DNA of 64,000 nt from Sphagnum compactum (Eukaryota; Bryophyta; Sphagnopsida; Sphagnales): NCBI GenBank assembly GCA_965153455.1, contig OZ234498.1:2914001-2978000 (forward strand), given 5' to 3'. Below, piece after piece: positions 1-12,512 of this stretch. Under the pieces are notes generated by a model, which saw only the letters and a program-made list of their open reading frames with translations, had not been told where the DNA came from and did no database searches. Both the position numbers and the translations under genes were made by a program. The first letter of the stretch is position 1; each line of letters begins with the position of its first letter.

Positions 1-37
1 GGGGAAAGGGACCCCTAACCTTGAACTCTGTGAAACT

Positions 38-139
38 TGAGGACCTCAGGTCGAGGTTTAGGGTAATCGAGGATCTTAGGTCGAGGAACTCGGGTCGGGG
101 TTTAGGGTAATCGAAGACTTTAGGTCGAGGAACTTGGGA
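38..139. repeat. short tandem repeat with GGTCGAGG core
   Basis: Two to three degenerate units of about 30-45 bp share the phrases GGTCGAGG and TTTAGGGTAATCGA. The array lies in what should be the first intron of the CLC-type gene, next to an LTR-like fragment. It is visible by eye, and no function is suggested. Confidence 0.6.
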
Positions 140-184
140 ATTGAACCCCCGACCTCGAACTCTATGGAACTCAATGACTTCAAT

Positions 185-295
185 GTCGCAACCCTACTTT
201 GGGAAAAGTGTGAGGATGAGACTCACACTCCCAAAATGGGGACTTGGGAGTCCTCCGGGACTCCCAAAACTTCAGATTTCGACAGGTTCACGGAT
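185..295 (-). mobile_element. LTR-like repeat fragment, copy A
   Basis: The stretch from TGTCGCAACC to the GGAGTCCTCCGGGACTCC palindrome matches, in the same order, the segment starting at 60288. Read on the minus strand both end in GGGTTGCGACA, as does the plus-strand copy ending near 45470 (GGTTGTGACA). No coding sequence or primer-binding site is visible beside it, so it is either a fragment of a solo LTR or a non-autonomous element. Here only the terminal ~110 bp remain. Confidence 0.5.
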
Positions 296-424
296 CATCA
301 TCATCATCAGCTGTTGCTGCAAAGACAAACAAGATGATGAGAGATTTGGCAATCTTCTTCATCAATCCAAGGAAGAAAAAAAAAACAACCCCATTTCTCC
401 ATTTCTTCATTCTGAAAGAACGAA

Positions 425-447
425 GATGATGATGATGATGATGATAG
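425..447. repeat. GAT/ATC trinucleotide microsatellite
   Basis: About seven GAT units lie inside the presumed first intron of the CLC-type gene; a shorter ATC run is at 295-310. The His and Asp runs in ORFs here are translations of these repeats, not protein features. Confidence 0.85.
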
Positions 448-521
448 AGAATGATCTCTTCATCTTCAATGGACACACAACAGAGCTTAACGATGTAGAA
501 GGCTTTTGGAGCTAAAGGTAC

Positions 522-691
522 TCATAGTCAAGGCTTTCAATGGGTGAGACTTTGGCTCCAATCATAGCCAGATGGTTGATGTTGCCATTGCCATTAGCAA
601 CTGCTCTCTCCTTGTCGCCGATTAGGGGCTCGTACAAGTCCAGCTGAGGAGGACGCTCCGCAGTCTCAATATCCCCGTTATTCTCGTCCAT
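522..691 (-). CDS. CLC-type chloride/anion channel or exchanger, first coding exon (partial gene)
   Basis: Reading the minus strand from the ATG at 691 gives 56 codons plus two bases, ending in the motif GAKVSPIESLDYE. That motif is the conserved cytosolic N-terminus of plant CLC proteins, just ahead of the first helix; Arabidopsis CLC-a/b/c have a similar GAN-x-CPIESLDYE. These proteins move chloride or nitrate across the tonoplast or other endomembranes as channels or proton exchangers. An in-frame TGA lies upstream of the ATG, so the start is supported. The coding frame runs into GA|GTACCT at 522/521, a plausible donor; without splicing it would stop three codons later. The following exons are not in 1-521, so they lie left of the window and the first intron is at least 520 bp. 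The acidic, proline-containing leader is ordinary. I recognise the family, not the paralogue. Confidence 0.72.
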
Positions 692-1330
692 TTTTTTAAA
701 AAATCGGTTTCCTTTCCTGCTTCACAAGAACAAGACAACCCACTTCTTCTATCCCTCAAAATTCCACTCGACATACCCACACCCACTTGTTGATCTGGAG
801 ACAAAGGCGAACGTGAGAACAAAACTGTTCCTTGCTCAAGACTTTAGCTTCCATCCAGAAAACACAAAAAAATATAATTCAAAACTCCCTGTGTGTGTGT
901 GTGTGTGCGCGCCTCTTCCTCTCTCAGATCCTGATGTAGTAATACATTCATTAAGTGCGTCTACTTGTGAGTAGTATAATAGGAACAAAAGCCCTCTCAC
1001 AACCAAAACTACCAAACATTCCACAAGCAAATGCGCTCTGTGATGAAAGAGCGAGTGAGCAGCGTCGCACGGAACTACGGACGACAGCGTTGAATTTCTA
1101 CACTCCATTTCGCTTCCTGCAAAGGAAGGGAAGGAAAGCGCCTCGCTTAGGAGGGACGCGAGGGAAGAGGGGAGCAAGGGAGGTAGGTAGAGGAGGTAGG
1201 AGAGAAGGAGGATGGTAGGTACCTGCCTACCTACCTACTGTGGGTGATAGGTACCTATTTCATCGCTAGGTACCTAACACAATTCTTTTTTGAATAATTG
1301 CTAGTCTGGTATAGACTATAAGGAAATACT
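692..1330 (-). promoter_or_regulatory. 5' UTR and upstream region of the CLC-type gene
   Basis: This stretch is more GC-rich than the DNA that follows, consistent with a leader and proximal promoter for the minus-strand CLC gene. It contains a GT microsatellite (about 890-907), a purine-rich stretch (1125-1215) and a cluster of GGTA/TACC inverted repeats at 1188-1275. A short 66-codon ORF (622-822) lies in another frame over the leader and is probably a chance ORF. No TATA box is convincing. Confidence 0.4.
1188..1275. repeat. GGTAGGTA / TACCTACC inverted repeat cluster
   Basis: Several copies of GGTA and TACC tetranucleotides in opposite orientation (GGTAGGTACCTGCC followed by TACCTACCTAC, then two further TAGGTACCTA blocks) could form a local hairpin. 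It lies upstream of the CLC-type gene. Similar GTAGGTAGG runs occur at 23755-23830. Confidence 0.55.
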
Positions 1331-1399
1331 AAAAGAGTTGGGTTGGTCTCTTGTGGCCTAGACAAATGCATTTCTCATATCCAATAAAGTCTTATAAAA

Positions 1400-2040
1400 G
1401 TTCAACTAGTGGGCCCTTGACACACTACCTTAGGACTTCACACTTTGTGGGCCCTTGAGAACACTACCTTAGGACTTCACGCTTTGTGGGCACTTGAGTC
1501 AATACTTTAGGACTTCAAACTTTGTGTGGGCCCTTGAGAACACTACCTTAGGACTTTACACTTTGTGTGGGCCCTTAAGAACCCTACCTTAGGACTTCAC
1601 ACTTTCTGGGCCCTCCAGACACTAGTTCCTACACCTTAGGACTTCAAACTTGTGGGCCCTTTGAACACTAGTCCCTAGACCTTAGGACTTCACACTTGTG
1701 GGCTCTCAAGATACTGGTCCCTATGCCTTAGGGCCTAAGGGCCTTAGGACTTGACACTTGTAAAAGTTTAAGACCTGGACCTTCGTGTCCTTAAGCCTTA
1801 GGACTTGACATTTGTAAAAGCCTAGGATTTAGACCTTTGTGTCCCTACACTTTAGGACTTGACACTTGTAAAAGTTTAAGACCTGGACCTTCGTGTCCTT
1901 AAGTCTTAGGACTTGACATTTGTAAAAGCCTAGGATTTAGACCTTTGTGTCCCTACACTTTAGGACTTGACACTTGTAAAAGGTTAGGACTTAAACCTTT
2001 GTGTCCCTACACCTTAGGACTTTGACACCTATAGAAGTCC
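1400..2040. repeat. degenerate minisatellite, about 13 units with TTAGGACTT core
   Basis: The core TTAGGACTT recurs near 1431, 1472, 1508, 1548, 1590, 1643, 1682, 1743, 1799, 1853, 1908, 1962 and 2017, spaced 36-61 bp apart. Two sub-families are visible. Units before about 1720 carry GTGGGCCCTTGAGAACAC between cores. Units after 1740 carry CACTTGTAAAAG and GACCTTCGTGTCC. In the second half a roughly 110-bp two-unit block (1743-1852) is repeated almost exactly at 1853-1961, a higher-order repeat. No ORF spans the array. Confidence 0.9.
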
Positions 2041-5000
2041 AAGACCTCAAGATTCAAAGGCCTCATACATGAGGATTTTAAAGGCTATGATTCAATGCAT
2101 GTGGACTTGTCTAAGATATTAGGACTCATGAAACTAAGGCATGAAAGATTAAGAGCCTACAACATGAAGGCAAGCTTAAGGGTAGAGACATGATGGTTTG
2201 AAAATCTAAGACATGAGGCCTAAGGACTTTGAATGCATGTTTGAGTTGTTAGACCTTAGGGCACATGGTTTTATTCCAAGACATAACATGTTTTGACTAA
2301 AGCATTTTAACCTAGGGTTGAAAGTTTTCAGGTATTTTGGTCTAGGGCTAGAATCTTCCTTGAATCAAGTTAAGTCTAGTTCCTTTGTCCAAACATTCCA
2401 TTTGCAATATTGAGCTATGAGACTTTTGTTTCAACTCTTATTGACTTTTAGGTTTCAATCAAAATTTCAACTACCCCTCTCACAACTTGAACATCTAGCC
2501 TCACATGATTTGAAAAGTAGTAAGCTTTTTGAATTAGGGGAATGGAGGAGGAGAGGGTATGTGAAAAAGGAAGGTAATTACAAGAATGTTTCAATTTTGC
2601 AATTTAAATAATTGTTTCATCATTCTTTAGGTATTTTTTTTAGCCTACTCCTCACAAAGGATAAAGGCTATTGCATTTGGTGCAAATTATTTTAGATTGT
2701 CTAATTTCACACTAAATATTTGGTCCCACTTATTTTTAAATATTTTTTTTCACATTATGGGTTGGAGATATTTTAGTTTTTTAAAAACTTGTTCACATTA
2801 GCAATGGTTAATGTGTTGTCTTATGTGTTTCACATTGATGGAAGAGCTTTGGAGCTTCATAACATTTAGATTTAAGGTTGCGAGAATATAATGGTAACCA
2901 TATTTTTAGTTCAATAACGAGGGAAGGGATTATTATTTTGGTTGAGTAATGAGGAAAGAAGCATAACCAACAAGATCACGTCGAAGGGCTTTCTTGTAAT
3001 TGTCTATATCTTCTTTGTTTTTGGTGTTGGAATGCTATTCATCAATGTTATAATTCAAGTGAACGCTTTTGCATAAGTTTATATAGCAAATATCAACACA
3101 TGAGCTTCAGTAATGATCTAGCTTATCAATATAATTTAAAAATAAAAAATGCATGGCACACATGGAAATCCCACAATGTAATTTGGGGAGAAACAATTAT
3201 TACCATAGTAGCTAAACGGATTCAGCATTAATTAAGTTATTTTTCGTTTTGTCAAATTTTTGAAAAATTATTTAATATTTGTCTTGAAATTCTAATAAAA
3301 TCAAAAGTTCAACTTTCAGGTTTGAATTACAAACCTTCAAGTACTAAGTTTTTAATATTGAAATAATTTGAACACATTAGACTATTCCACAACCTTGAAA
3401 AAAGATTTATTATTATTTTATATACCATTATCTATCAAAATTTTCAAAATTAAAAAACCAAATGTTGAGGTTAAAATTTAAATAATTATTTGGCAATTTA
3501 TTGCCGGATAATTGAAGTATTATGATACAAGTCCTTGGGTTGGAACTATATGTAAAAATTATGGGTTGTGGGGCCACATTTTACTTCTTATATGCCAACT
3601 CCTTCACAAGGTCAAGGTTTGTGTTTCCATGGGAGTTTTATCACAATTTCCTTTTAAATATTCCTCTATTATTTAAATATGTGTATTTCACATTACATTA
3701 GGCAATTTAACCTAAGTGCAATTCTAAACAAAAACAACAAGGGTAGATGCAAGTTACAAAGGCTCAAAAGCATCAAGAGTCCCAATCCCAAAACTCCATA
3801 TAACTGGAAAAAATTAACACTAAAATGAAAATAAACGTTAAAACCAATGACATTTAATGGGCCTTATATGATAATTAATCAATTAATAAAGTCCATATGA
3901 AAGGTTTCATGTTTTAAAAAAAAATTATTATACATGTTAGGGGAAAAAAAATTCAATCCAACAAAAAATGACCAAGATTGGAACTTTTGAAAATATGGCC
4001 CAAATATGATCATTCAAAAGTCCATAGCTATTTGTTTGTTAAAGTTTTTGTTGTAACAATTTTCCATTCATTTTTTCCCGATCGTGTATCATATATTAAG
4101 TCCTTATAAAAAATATTGAAATGAAATCATAACAAAAAATGCATTTGAATGCCAATGCACAACCTAAATTATAATCCATATGTCCATTTAAAATTTTTAT
4201 CACTATATGATTGGTGTATGTTTATTGATTTTTTTCTTTTAATAAATATTCTTAATCAAGTTGGCAATTTTAAATCATAAATATGTTTTTCAAATTAATG
4301 ATTTTACAATGCATTTTTGGCATTTGAATAGAGTACACTCTACAAAAAAATCCATAAGGTCGCAAAAAGTGAGCCACCATAATTTGTATCTACCCACAAT
4401 AACATAATTTATGAAGGAATCATCATTCTATACATTGTGTTTACTACTTGTGAATCAAGTTGATGATTTTTTCTCAAGGTTTGTTTTGCCAAGTTCAATG
4501 CAAACAATGGATGTCACCAAAATTGACAATTTAACATAGGTTTGTGTGACCTTTTAGAAGCAATTTTTATTATTATTTATCTTTAGGAAAAAACATGTTG
4601 CAAAATTCATAGTTTTAGAAAAGTTTTGTTGAAGAATTTGACTATGGAAATGTGCAAATTAATCAAATATGTAAAACCTATAGTTGTTTTGCTATTTATA
4701 GTTAAAATAATACTTAAAGAATGGCAAGAAAATTTTAGCATAATGGTAGCCAATTTGGACTACTAATGATGAACATGAAATTATGCATCTTGGAAATACC
4801 TTTGGTGAATTCATGGTGAAGTGGGTATATGAATTAATTAATCTTTGCGAATCTTCATGTTGTGCTTTCTTTTTTTCCTACCTTCCATGGAGGCTTGGGA
4901 AAGGTGTTGGTAAACATATGTCTATTTGTTTAGCAAATGAATGAATCACACATTTATTATCTAATTGTATATGCAACCTTGGAACCATTTTCATAAAGTG

Positions 5001-8000
5001 CAATGTTATGTTTAATTGGTGCTGACCATTGCAGAAATCCACCTACATGTGGTATTGCAAATGTTATTCAAGCAAGCCTTATGACCTTGGTCTGCATAAC
5101 TTGAGAAATGCCATTTGAAATCATCACCATCATGGTGTTGGAGATAAGGATAAAAGGATATAAGGGGTAATGAAAAGAAATGGAGTTCATGTTCTAAGAA
5201 CAAAATTATGTTGTTGGGCAATTTTTAAGGCCTAAGAGTGAAGGTTAGGAATATGTTGAAAAAGTGTATTTTCTTTTTTATAAAATGTACATAGATGAAA
5301 AAAGTGCATGTTAGATTTTTTTGATGGGTGTTATATGTGTAGATTTTTCTTAATGGCTATTTGTATGTGTACAACGTACCAAGATTTTTTAGTATGGACA
5401 AAACCCTAAACCTTAAACCATATTGGCAAGATTAGAATTTGAGACACTCTTCGAACCAATCATATACTTTATCAAGACAGATAAACCTTTATGTATTCCC
5501 CCCCCCCCTTTACAATTATTTATTGGTACTAACTCATATCTTTTTTTTGTTCGAAACTTTTATTTTGTAATAAAAAATTGCAATAATTTTTTTTTCTCCA
5601 AACCAAACTAGGGATAGAAAATGCACCAGTTTTTTATAAAAAATCTCGATCATTCATTTGTTTTTCCTGAAAGGTGAAAATTATCTCAAATGGAATGAAA
5701 AGAAAAATTCAAAAAATTATGTTTATTTTCTTCAATTTAGTATTCAATTTCAAATGGAATTTTATCCTTCTCAATAGAGAGATATTTAATAACTCAAAAT
5801 TAAATATTTTGCGTGTAATATTCACTCAACAAGATCGAATCATCAATCAACATTCAAATCCTTTCAATGAAAAAGCGCAAAATTCAAGAACAAAATTGAA
5901 TTGGTGTTGCACAACCCATAATTTTTTCTACTTTCTTGTAACCTTACAAGCTTACTTATGCTTCCATTTTTGCAAAAGTTGAAAAATTTGTTGAAGTTTT
6001 TAGGTATGTATATTTCACATGGTCCATAGTATGATGAGAGTTATGGGTCAAGTTGCTTCATGCTATAGGTTTTGTAATAGATCATTCAAGGTTTATCCAC
6101 TAAGTTTTTTAATGATACCTTTGATTTTAAGTTTTTATTAGTAATGAAAGCTACCAAAATCTAATCATGTAATTTTGTTTCAATTGTTTTATTTTCAACC
6201 AATGAACTTTGAATCTTTGTTTCACAAATTGTGGTGTGAATGATGTCAATTGGGTTGTGATGAAATTGTAATTATTTTAATCTTTTCATAAGAATACATG
6301 TGATTGATAATTTAAAAAGGTTATTTTACATGTGTGTTAATAATTGTTTAAATTAAATTTGGAGACATAAACAAGTTTAGATATGATAAAAAATTCAAGA
6401 AATGGGTGGAAAATAGTGTTGAATTCCCATTTGAAGCGTCATGCCACCCACTCCAGTTTCATATAACTTAATAAAGGCCATTGCTCTAAAGACAAGTCAA
6501 GTGAATTTTTCAAGTCTTTCATCAAAGCATGGCACCCCTTCAATTCCTCCTAGTAGTGGCACCAATCCTTCCCAAACATGGTCACAATGTGTCCCATCCA
6601 AGTCTTGCTAATATTCAAGGGCCAATGTGTTTGAACATGGTTCATGGTCTCATAAGTTTTTTGTTAAGTTTTATGTTCCTCATGAATGTGATGTTTGGCT
6701 CATTTTAATTCCTTGAACCTTGAACCCCAAAGAAGAGCCTACTTGCATAGGATTTTTGATGTGTGAATCATGATCCATTACAATTATGTGGACAATTTCA
6801 ATAATAACAAATTTGTAAGTATTCTAAAACCAATAGTAGCTCCTTTTGTTCCAATTCCAATAGGAAGCAAAGGGGGGACAACCATGCCCCTTATGTTATC
6901 CCCATATCTCTTTACAAGGAATTGTATTGAAAGAATACCATTGTTATCAAATGTTTGAGTGAGTAAATTTTGTGAGCTAGCTAGCTTTAATTTGGTCAAA
7001 ACTTGAAATGTTCAAATATGATTGATAAATCCTATATGATGTTTGAATTTATTAATAAACATATTTCCATCTTACATGCATTGTCTAATGGGTATTCTAT
7101 TCTTTCACTAAAGATTTTGTATTGAATATACATTTGTGGCACATATTGGGTGGCAATTTCCTAATGAGTATGAACAAATGTCGAATTACTAAACAACATA
7201 TATTGAATATCATATCTTTATTTTTTGGGACAAGGTCGATTTAATGGGTCTTTGATGGGGTTTAAATAAACAAGTGCAATTTGCATTTGACATAATTCTT
7301 TACAATGAATTTTGACTAATGTTTTTTTTTGTTCATTTGTTTTGCTCATATATTCAATTTTTGACTTTATTTTTTACATGGTTATACTAATTTGGCTTTT
7401 TGTCTTTCTTTGAATATTTTTAATGGGGATGAAGATGTACTAATGATTTAGTCTTATGCTTGTAGAAAGAATGGATATCATAGGTTGAAACTAATGTTAT
7501 AGCCATGTCACATGTACATTAGTACCTTTGTTGCAACTAGAGGGATTGTATAATGACTCATTCAATGAAGTGGAGGAGTTGAATGACTCAATGTGATGGG
7601 TTAATGTTTGTTTACATTATGAATTTTGTAGCTTCAAATTACATACATCCATTGGAAAATTCATTGCTATTGATTTTAATAAGAATTTGAGTCCAAATCA
7701 TTCATGTTTGTCAACGTGTTAAGGTGGAGCTTGAGCATTAGATTTTATCAAACTAAGTTCCCATGTGGTTGAATTATCATTTGATTATGATGCATAGAAT
7801 GGTAATGTTATAAAGGAGGAAAATAAATCTTGCAATTCCAAAATAGGAGAAAGTCATGTAATGGAAGAAGACATCAACATCACAATGTGTAAGTGGAATT
7901 TGGGTCACTCTCTAACACTAATGCTTTAGCAAACTAGATTGTCACCACATTACAACAACAAGAACATTACTATAGAAACTTTGATTCACTTTCCAATGTG

Positions 8001-11000
8001 CAATTTGAGAACTTTACATCATAACATGCTTTTTATATCAAAGCTATTAAAGGGTTAGAATTCTATAAAACATGTTTTGGTAAGGCATACTTGGTGGAGC
8101 TTTATAGGTTTACTAAGAGCAATGATACACTTTTAAAAAGAAAATATAATGTTGTTTTGTTCAATATAAGCTATGAGTGTTGCCACCCCTTACTCATAAA
8201 ATCCATACACAAGTAAGGGGTATCATTGTTACTTGAGGTTACAAAAATAATGAGGTAGAGAATTGAATTTGGGTGAAAAATGATGGTAATTTGTATGAAA
8301 CCCTTTTTGCCAATGACATGAAGAACTAAATTGTTTTGATGCCCGGATTGCTACAATAGGCAAGGAAAACCTATTGTTGATGGGCGTCATAAATGACACT
8401 TGCATCTAATAACAAACATAAAAGTGAAATAAATTATATTAAAAATTTATTGTTGTTTGCAAGGCATATTTTAATCCCATTTTTCATACAAATTTCTTAT
8501 TGCTTGTTTATTTACATTTTGGTCAAGTCTTGTGCATTGCAAATGCTTACAATAATATTTTCATTGTTTATGTTAATGTTTTCTAAATAATATTGTTTGA
8601 AAGGTTTGTAAAACTAACATCTCTCAAGCCTAAAACACTAGAAAAGGTTTGAGTTTCATAACCTCATTTTTTCTTTGCAAGTTGCATCCTTTCCTTTCCT
8701 TTGACTATTTAAAAACCTTTATTAATTTGAGTATTTATGTCAACCTAGGATAAAACAAAGTGTTTTCTATCTACCTATAGCCTAGGGCCAATTTCCACAA
8801 TGACAAAGCAAATAATTGTTTTTCAAAAAATGAATTTGTTTTTAAAATTTGAAATGAATATTATTTCCATCATAATCTACAATATTGTGATATGAGTAAT
8901 GAAATTATTCAGAGTATAACCTATGATAATTATGAGGATTTTCAACATGTCAACTTTATATTTTCACAAAATTTCATTCCCCTATTTTGAAGATTATTTA
9001 ATGACGAGATTGACCTTAAAGTAAGGTATTTCAAAATTATTGTTCCATTTTAACAACTACAAGTTGAAATTCCTCTATGATTTTGGTTCAAAAACATAAC
9101 ACCCAAGGAGAAAAATGTAAAGGTACTAAACCAACAAGGACACATGATGAAAAATTGAATCCAAATAAAACACAAGTTAAACACCAATTAAAGCAAATTG
9201 AAGGTTTGTATTCTATACTTATGTGAAGCATAATATCTCCCACTTTTCTTTTATGTTAAGTCCATTTATTCAACATGGTTAAACTTCAACATATTGTTTG
9301 GAAAATGTGAATAATCAATCATCAACCTTTTGAAAGTGATTGTTTCATGAGAATAGTAGTGATGTTGGAGTACATGATGTGAAAAAAATCATTGGATTTA
9401 ATCAACATATGGCTTCAAGGCTATGAATATTAGACTATTCAAGATATTAGAATCTATGTTCACCTAAGAGCGTGAGAGAGTTGCATCTCTTTTCTTTTTC
9501 CTTATGTTGAATTAATTATCAAGTCTTTTGTTCTATGATTTATTTTGTTATTGGTAAGAGTCTTAGATTTTATTTCTAAGGTCTTTTGTTTTGATGATTT
9601 TTTAATGTTTTTCTTGGTCCCTATAATTATTACGTGCCAAAAATAACATTCTATGACTAGTCCTATTCATTAAAGTGGCATAAGTGATTAAAATGGCATA
9701 AAAATGGGTCCAATTTGAATACAAATGCAAGAAATAACTATTGTAGTAAAAAATGACTAGTCATAAAATGCAATTTTTGGCATAATAATTTTATTTTTGG
9801 AATCAACAATTCTTGAGAAATTGAAACATATAATACAATTTCTTTTTTGAAAAAATATTTCCAAAAAAAAAACACAAAATATAATCTTTATAAGAAGTTT
9901 GATGTGTATTTGAATTAATTCATTCCATTTAATTGCAATATTAACAAAATGGTTGACCAATGTTGAGTATAAATTTTTTTAAATTGATTGTGTAGACTTT
10001 TTACAAAATTTTAATTGAATTAATATTTTAAAAATTCACAGATATTGAATATAATTAGTTTCATGTACAATATAATGTTATTTATGTAACATCTTGGCAT
10101 TTTATTGAAAAAGAAAACAAAAAATATTTTGAATTAATATGATGGCAAGGCCCATGCATTCCCAACACCTTGTTTAACATGGGTATTGTTTCATTGTGGA
10201 GATCATCAATTCTTTAATAAAGACCAAACACTCTAAGCCAAATTTCTTGTAAAGACACTAAGCCAAATGTATTGGGCCCAAATGTGAAATAACCTTAGGC
10301 CACAGAAGCAAAAATATGACTTGAAAATCAATGTGTGTCCCTAACGTTTGACCTAAGCCAAAAAGTTTTATGTAAGCCAAAACATTGGCTTATGCATTTT
10401 GGCCTAGGAAAATCATTTTTGGCATCTTGATTTAGGGTTGGAGTTCTTTTTGGCAACTTGGCCTAAGGTCTTTGCCTAAGGTCTTGGCCAATAATTTGGA
10501 AATTATTGCATTTGACCACAATTTCACATTTCTAACTCTTTTTCTCATCTTGTCCTTTCTCATTTGACAATACTTCATCCCAATTTTCTAGCATTACTCC
10601 CACACATTGTCTTTTCTCATCCAAGTCTTTATGTCATGTAAAGCCCTCACATAAGGGAATTGCTAGAATTGGGGACGGAACCCCTAAACTCATAATCCTT
10701 CATCCTAGGGGCTTTACCATACCGAAACAAACAAACAAACACCTATCTTAAAATATAGGTCCCCAATAAGAAAGAGGATCCCTACTACCATATTGAAATA
10801 GGAGAGAGAGACCTTACTAGGTGGAGAATTATTAGGTAAGGTACCTATCTTCCCCTTGTAAATGGTCGGTGTAAGATCCCTCCCTCTTACTACCTTGCAA
10901 CCTACATATCTTTACTCTCATGGTAAGGTTTGCCTCATGCTTTACCATGGATAAGACCCACAGTTGATGACACTCCTAAAATGATTAGGGTTAGATCTGC

Positions 11001-11244
11001 CCCTCCCTCCCTCTCTCCCTCCCTTGGGTTTGAAAGGCAACTCACACAATTGTGCGTAGACGAAGAAAGGGGGGAAAAAACAAAGAATTCGTGGCATTCA
11101 TACATAGAAGGGTATTTCCATCCTTTTTGGGTCTAAGTTATTTGGGTGTTTTTTTCTTTTCTTTTCTCTCATGGTTGCATTTTGTGTTTCCAGCCTTTTG
11201 AGTTTTATTTGAGTTGGGCCAGGGTTTTTTTAATAAAGAAATTT

Positions 11245-11310
11245 GTGATGTAGCCACGCTAGTCATCATCCACAAGAGTAATTAACCAAAGAGGAACTCA
11301 GTAAAAATTG
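11245..11310 (+). repeat. GTAGCC-type dispersed repeat, member 1
   Basis: TGTGATGTAGCCAC followed by a CACAAGAG box and AATTAACCAAA matches the start of the member at 25440. The shared part is about 65 bp and is flanked by T-rich DNA in both places. It belongs to a family seen also at 27583, 41025 and 43900. Confidence 0.45.
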
Positions 11311-11941
11311 TTAGTTTTTTCCATTTGTTTTGTGACCACACCTTAACCCTCCCAAATTGTGAGATCACTTGCTATGTTTTTGGTATTGTAAAAACTGCAA
11401 TTTTCAGACCAACGAAAATAAAATAAAAATGTAAGTTAATTATAGAATAAAAATGTTGAAGAGGCACAACCTGCATGGTGTATGCACTCATTATGTTTTA
11501 ATGCGAGTGGATATCAATAACATGTGATATTTGCCCACTTCCTTGTCTTGGAACACATATGTTTCTTCACTCTTACTAGTTTGAATATTGAACATTTTGC
11601 AAGGTCACCCATCCCAACACTATTTCAGGCGAAGTGGGTTTAATTTCAAAGTTCTTATGGAAACACACATTCCAATTATGAAAAACCCAATTTTCTAATT
11701 TTCACACTAAATTCAATAACTTTAATAACAAAAAAAAGCACACAAAAAATTCAATGACTTTTGCTTTGTTGGTCCAAAAATGACAAAATGAAAAACATGT
11801 GCACCATCTTATTGAAAGCAAAAGTCATGAAAATCTTTCTTTAACAGTATGAAAAATGGAAGCACACCCAGGGGGCCCACAGATTCAGAGGGATTGGGTG
11901 TGTGATCCCATCCCAACAAATAAAACAAAACAAACAACAAA

Positions 11942-11964
11942 ACACACACACACACACACACACA
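11942..11964. repeat. CA dinucleotide microsatellite
   Basis: About eleven CA units in non-coding DNA. Confidence 0.9.
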
Positions 11965-12291
11965 TCTCTTAGTATATAAGTTTGTGAAGCTGGCTGGCTG
12001 AGGTATTCCCTCCAGTTCAAATGCTCCTGGGACCTACCCACTGTTGCCACATTGCCCTGATGTTCTTTGACCTTGGAGCAATCCATGAGAAGGAAGGAGT
12101 TTACAGTTTAGTGTCGATTCTACCTGGAAACTGGACAAATGGGTGAGTTGTTGTTGTTGGAAGAGTCCTGCCCCCTAGGAACCTGTTTGATTCAATTAAT
12201 GGCAAATTTGCTTTTGTTTTCTCATCAAATGTGCATGTGCTTTTCATGTGTGGGTCCAACTGCTGCTTCAAATGGACTGATCATGATGGTG

Positions 12292-12507
12292 GTGCATTCA
12301 CACTTGATGTTAAGGCAGTGTTAAATGAAAATCTAGGTGGCATCCTACATGGCACCCAATGTTAAGTGGGTCATAGCTTAATGTTAAGTGATTGTTAGCT
12401 TAACATGAAAATTTCATGGTAACTAGGTTGTTTAAGTCTTAAATGGGTAGTAGCATGATGTTAGGGGACTCAATTTTAGAGTCCCGAACACCAAGTGTGA
12501 ATGCATC
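12292..12507. mobile_element. MITE-like element with about 18-bp terminal inverted repeats
   Basis: The left end GCATTCACACTTGATGTT and the reverse complement of the right end GCATTCACACTTGGTGTT differ at one position. The ~216-bp interior is non-coding and repeats the phrase ATGTTAAGTG. The structure (short TIRs, small size, no ORF) is that of a non-autonomous DNA transposon. I cannot fix the target-site duplication; a GTG flanks both ends but overlaps the TIR alignment, so the superfamily is left open. Confidence 0.65.
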
Positions 12508-12512
12508 GTGAG

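Larger units (their letters stand above)
2050..12280. other. AT-rich intergenic DNA, no supported gene
   Basis: Only short chance ORFs (60-102 codons) occur, none with recognisable domains or codon bias. The first 200 bp continue the GACTT/AAGGC phrases of the minisatellite in decayed form. A stretch at 10240-10500 repeats AAGCCAAA and GGCCTAAGG phrases. 10680-11130 is locally GC-richer with CCCTCC runs but has no gene I recognise. A member of the GTAGCC repeat family lies at 11245-11310 and a CA microsatellite at 11942-11964. Confidence 0.5.

Noticed and set aside
288-476. Minus-strand ORF with a run of six His and a run of Asp
   Set aside because: It is a translation of ATC/GAT microsatellites in the presumed CLC intron; there is no domain and no conserved frame.
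1400-2040. CRISPR-like spaced repeats
   Set aside because: Units are degenerate, the spacers are themselves repeated, and the context is a plant nuclear genome without cas genes. It is a minisatellite.
6770-6999. Look-alike ORFs on both strands suggesting a palindrome
   Set aside because: The DNA arms (TCCTTTTGTTCC / GGAAGCAAAGGGG) pair only weakly, far less than at 27356-27492.
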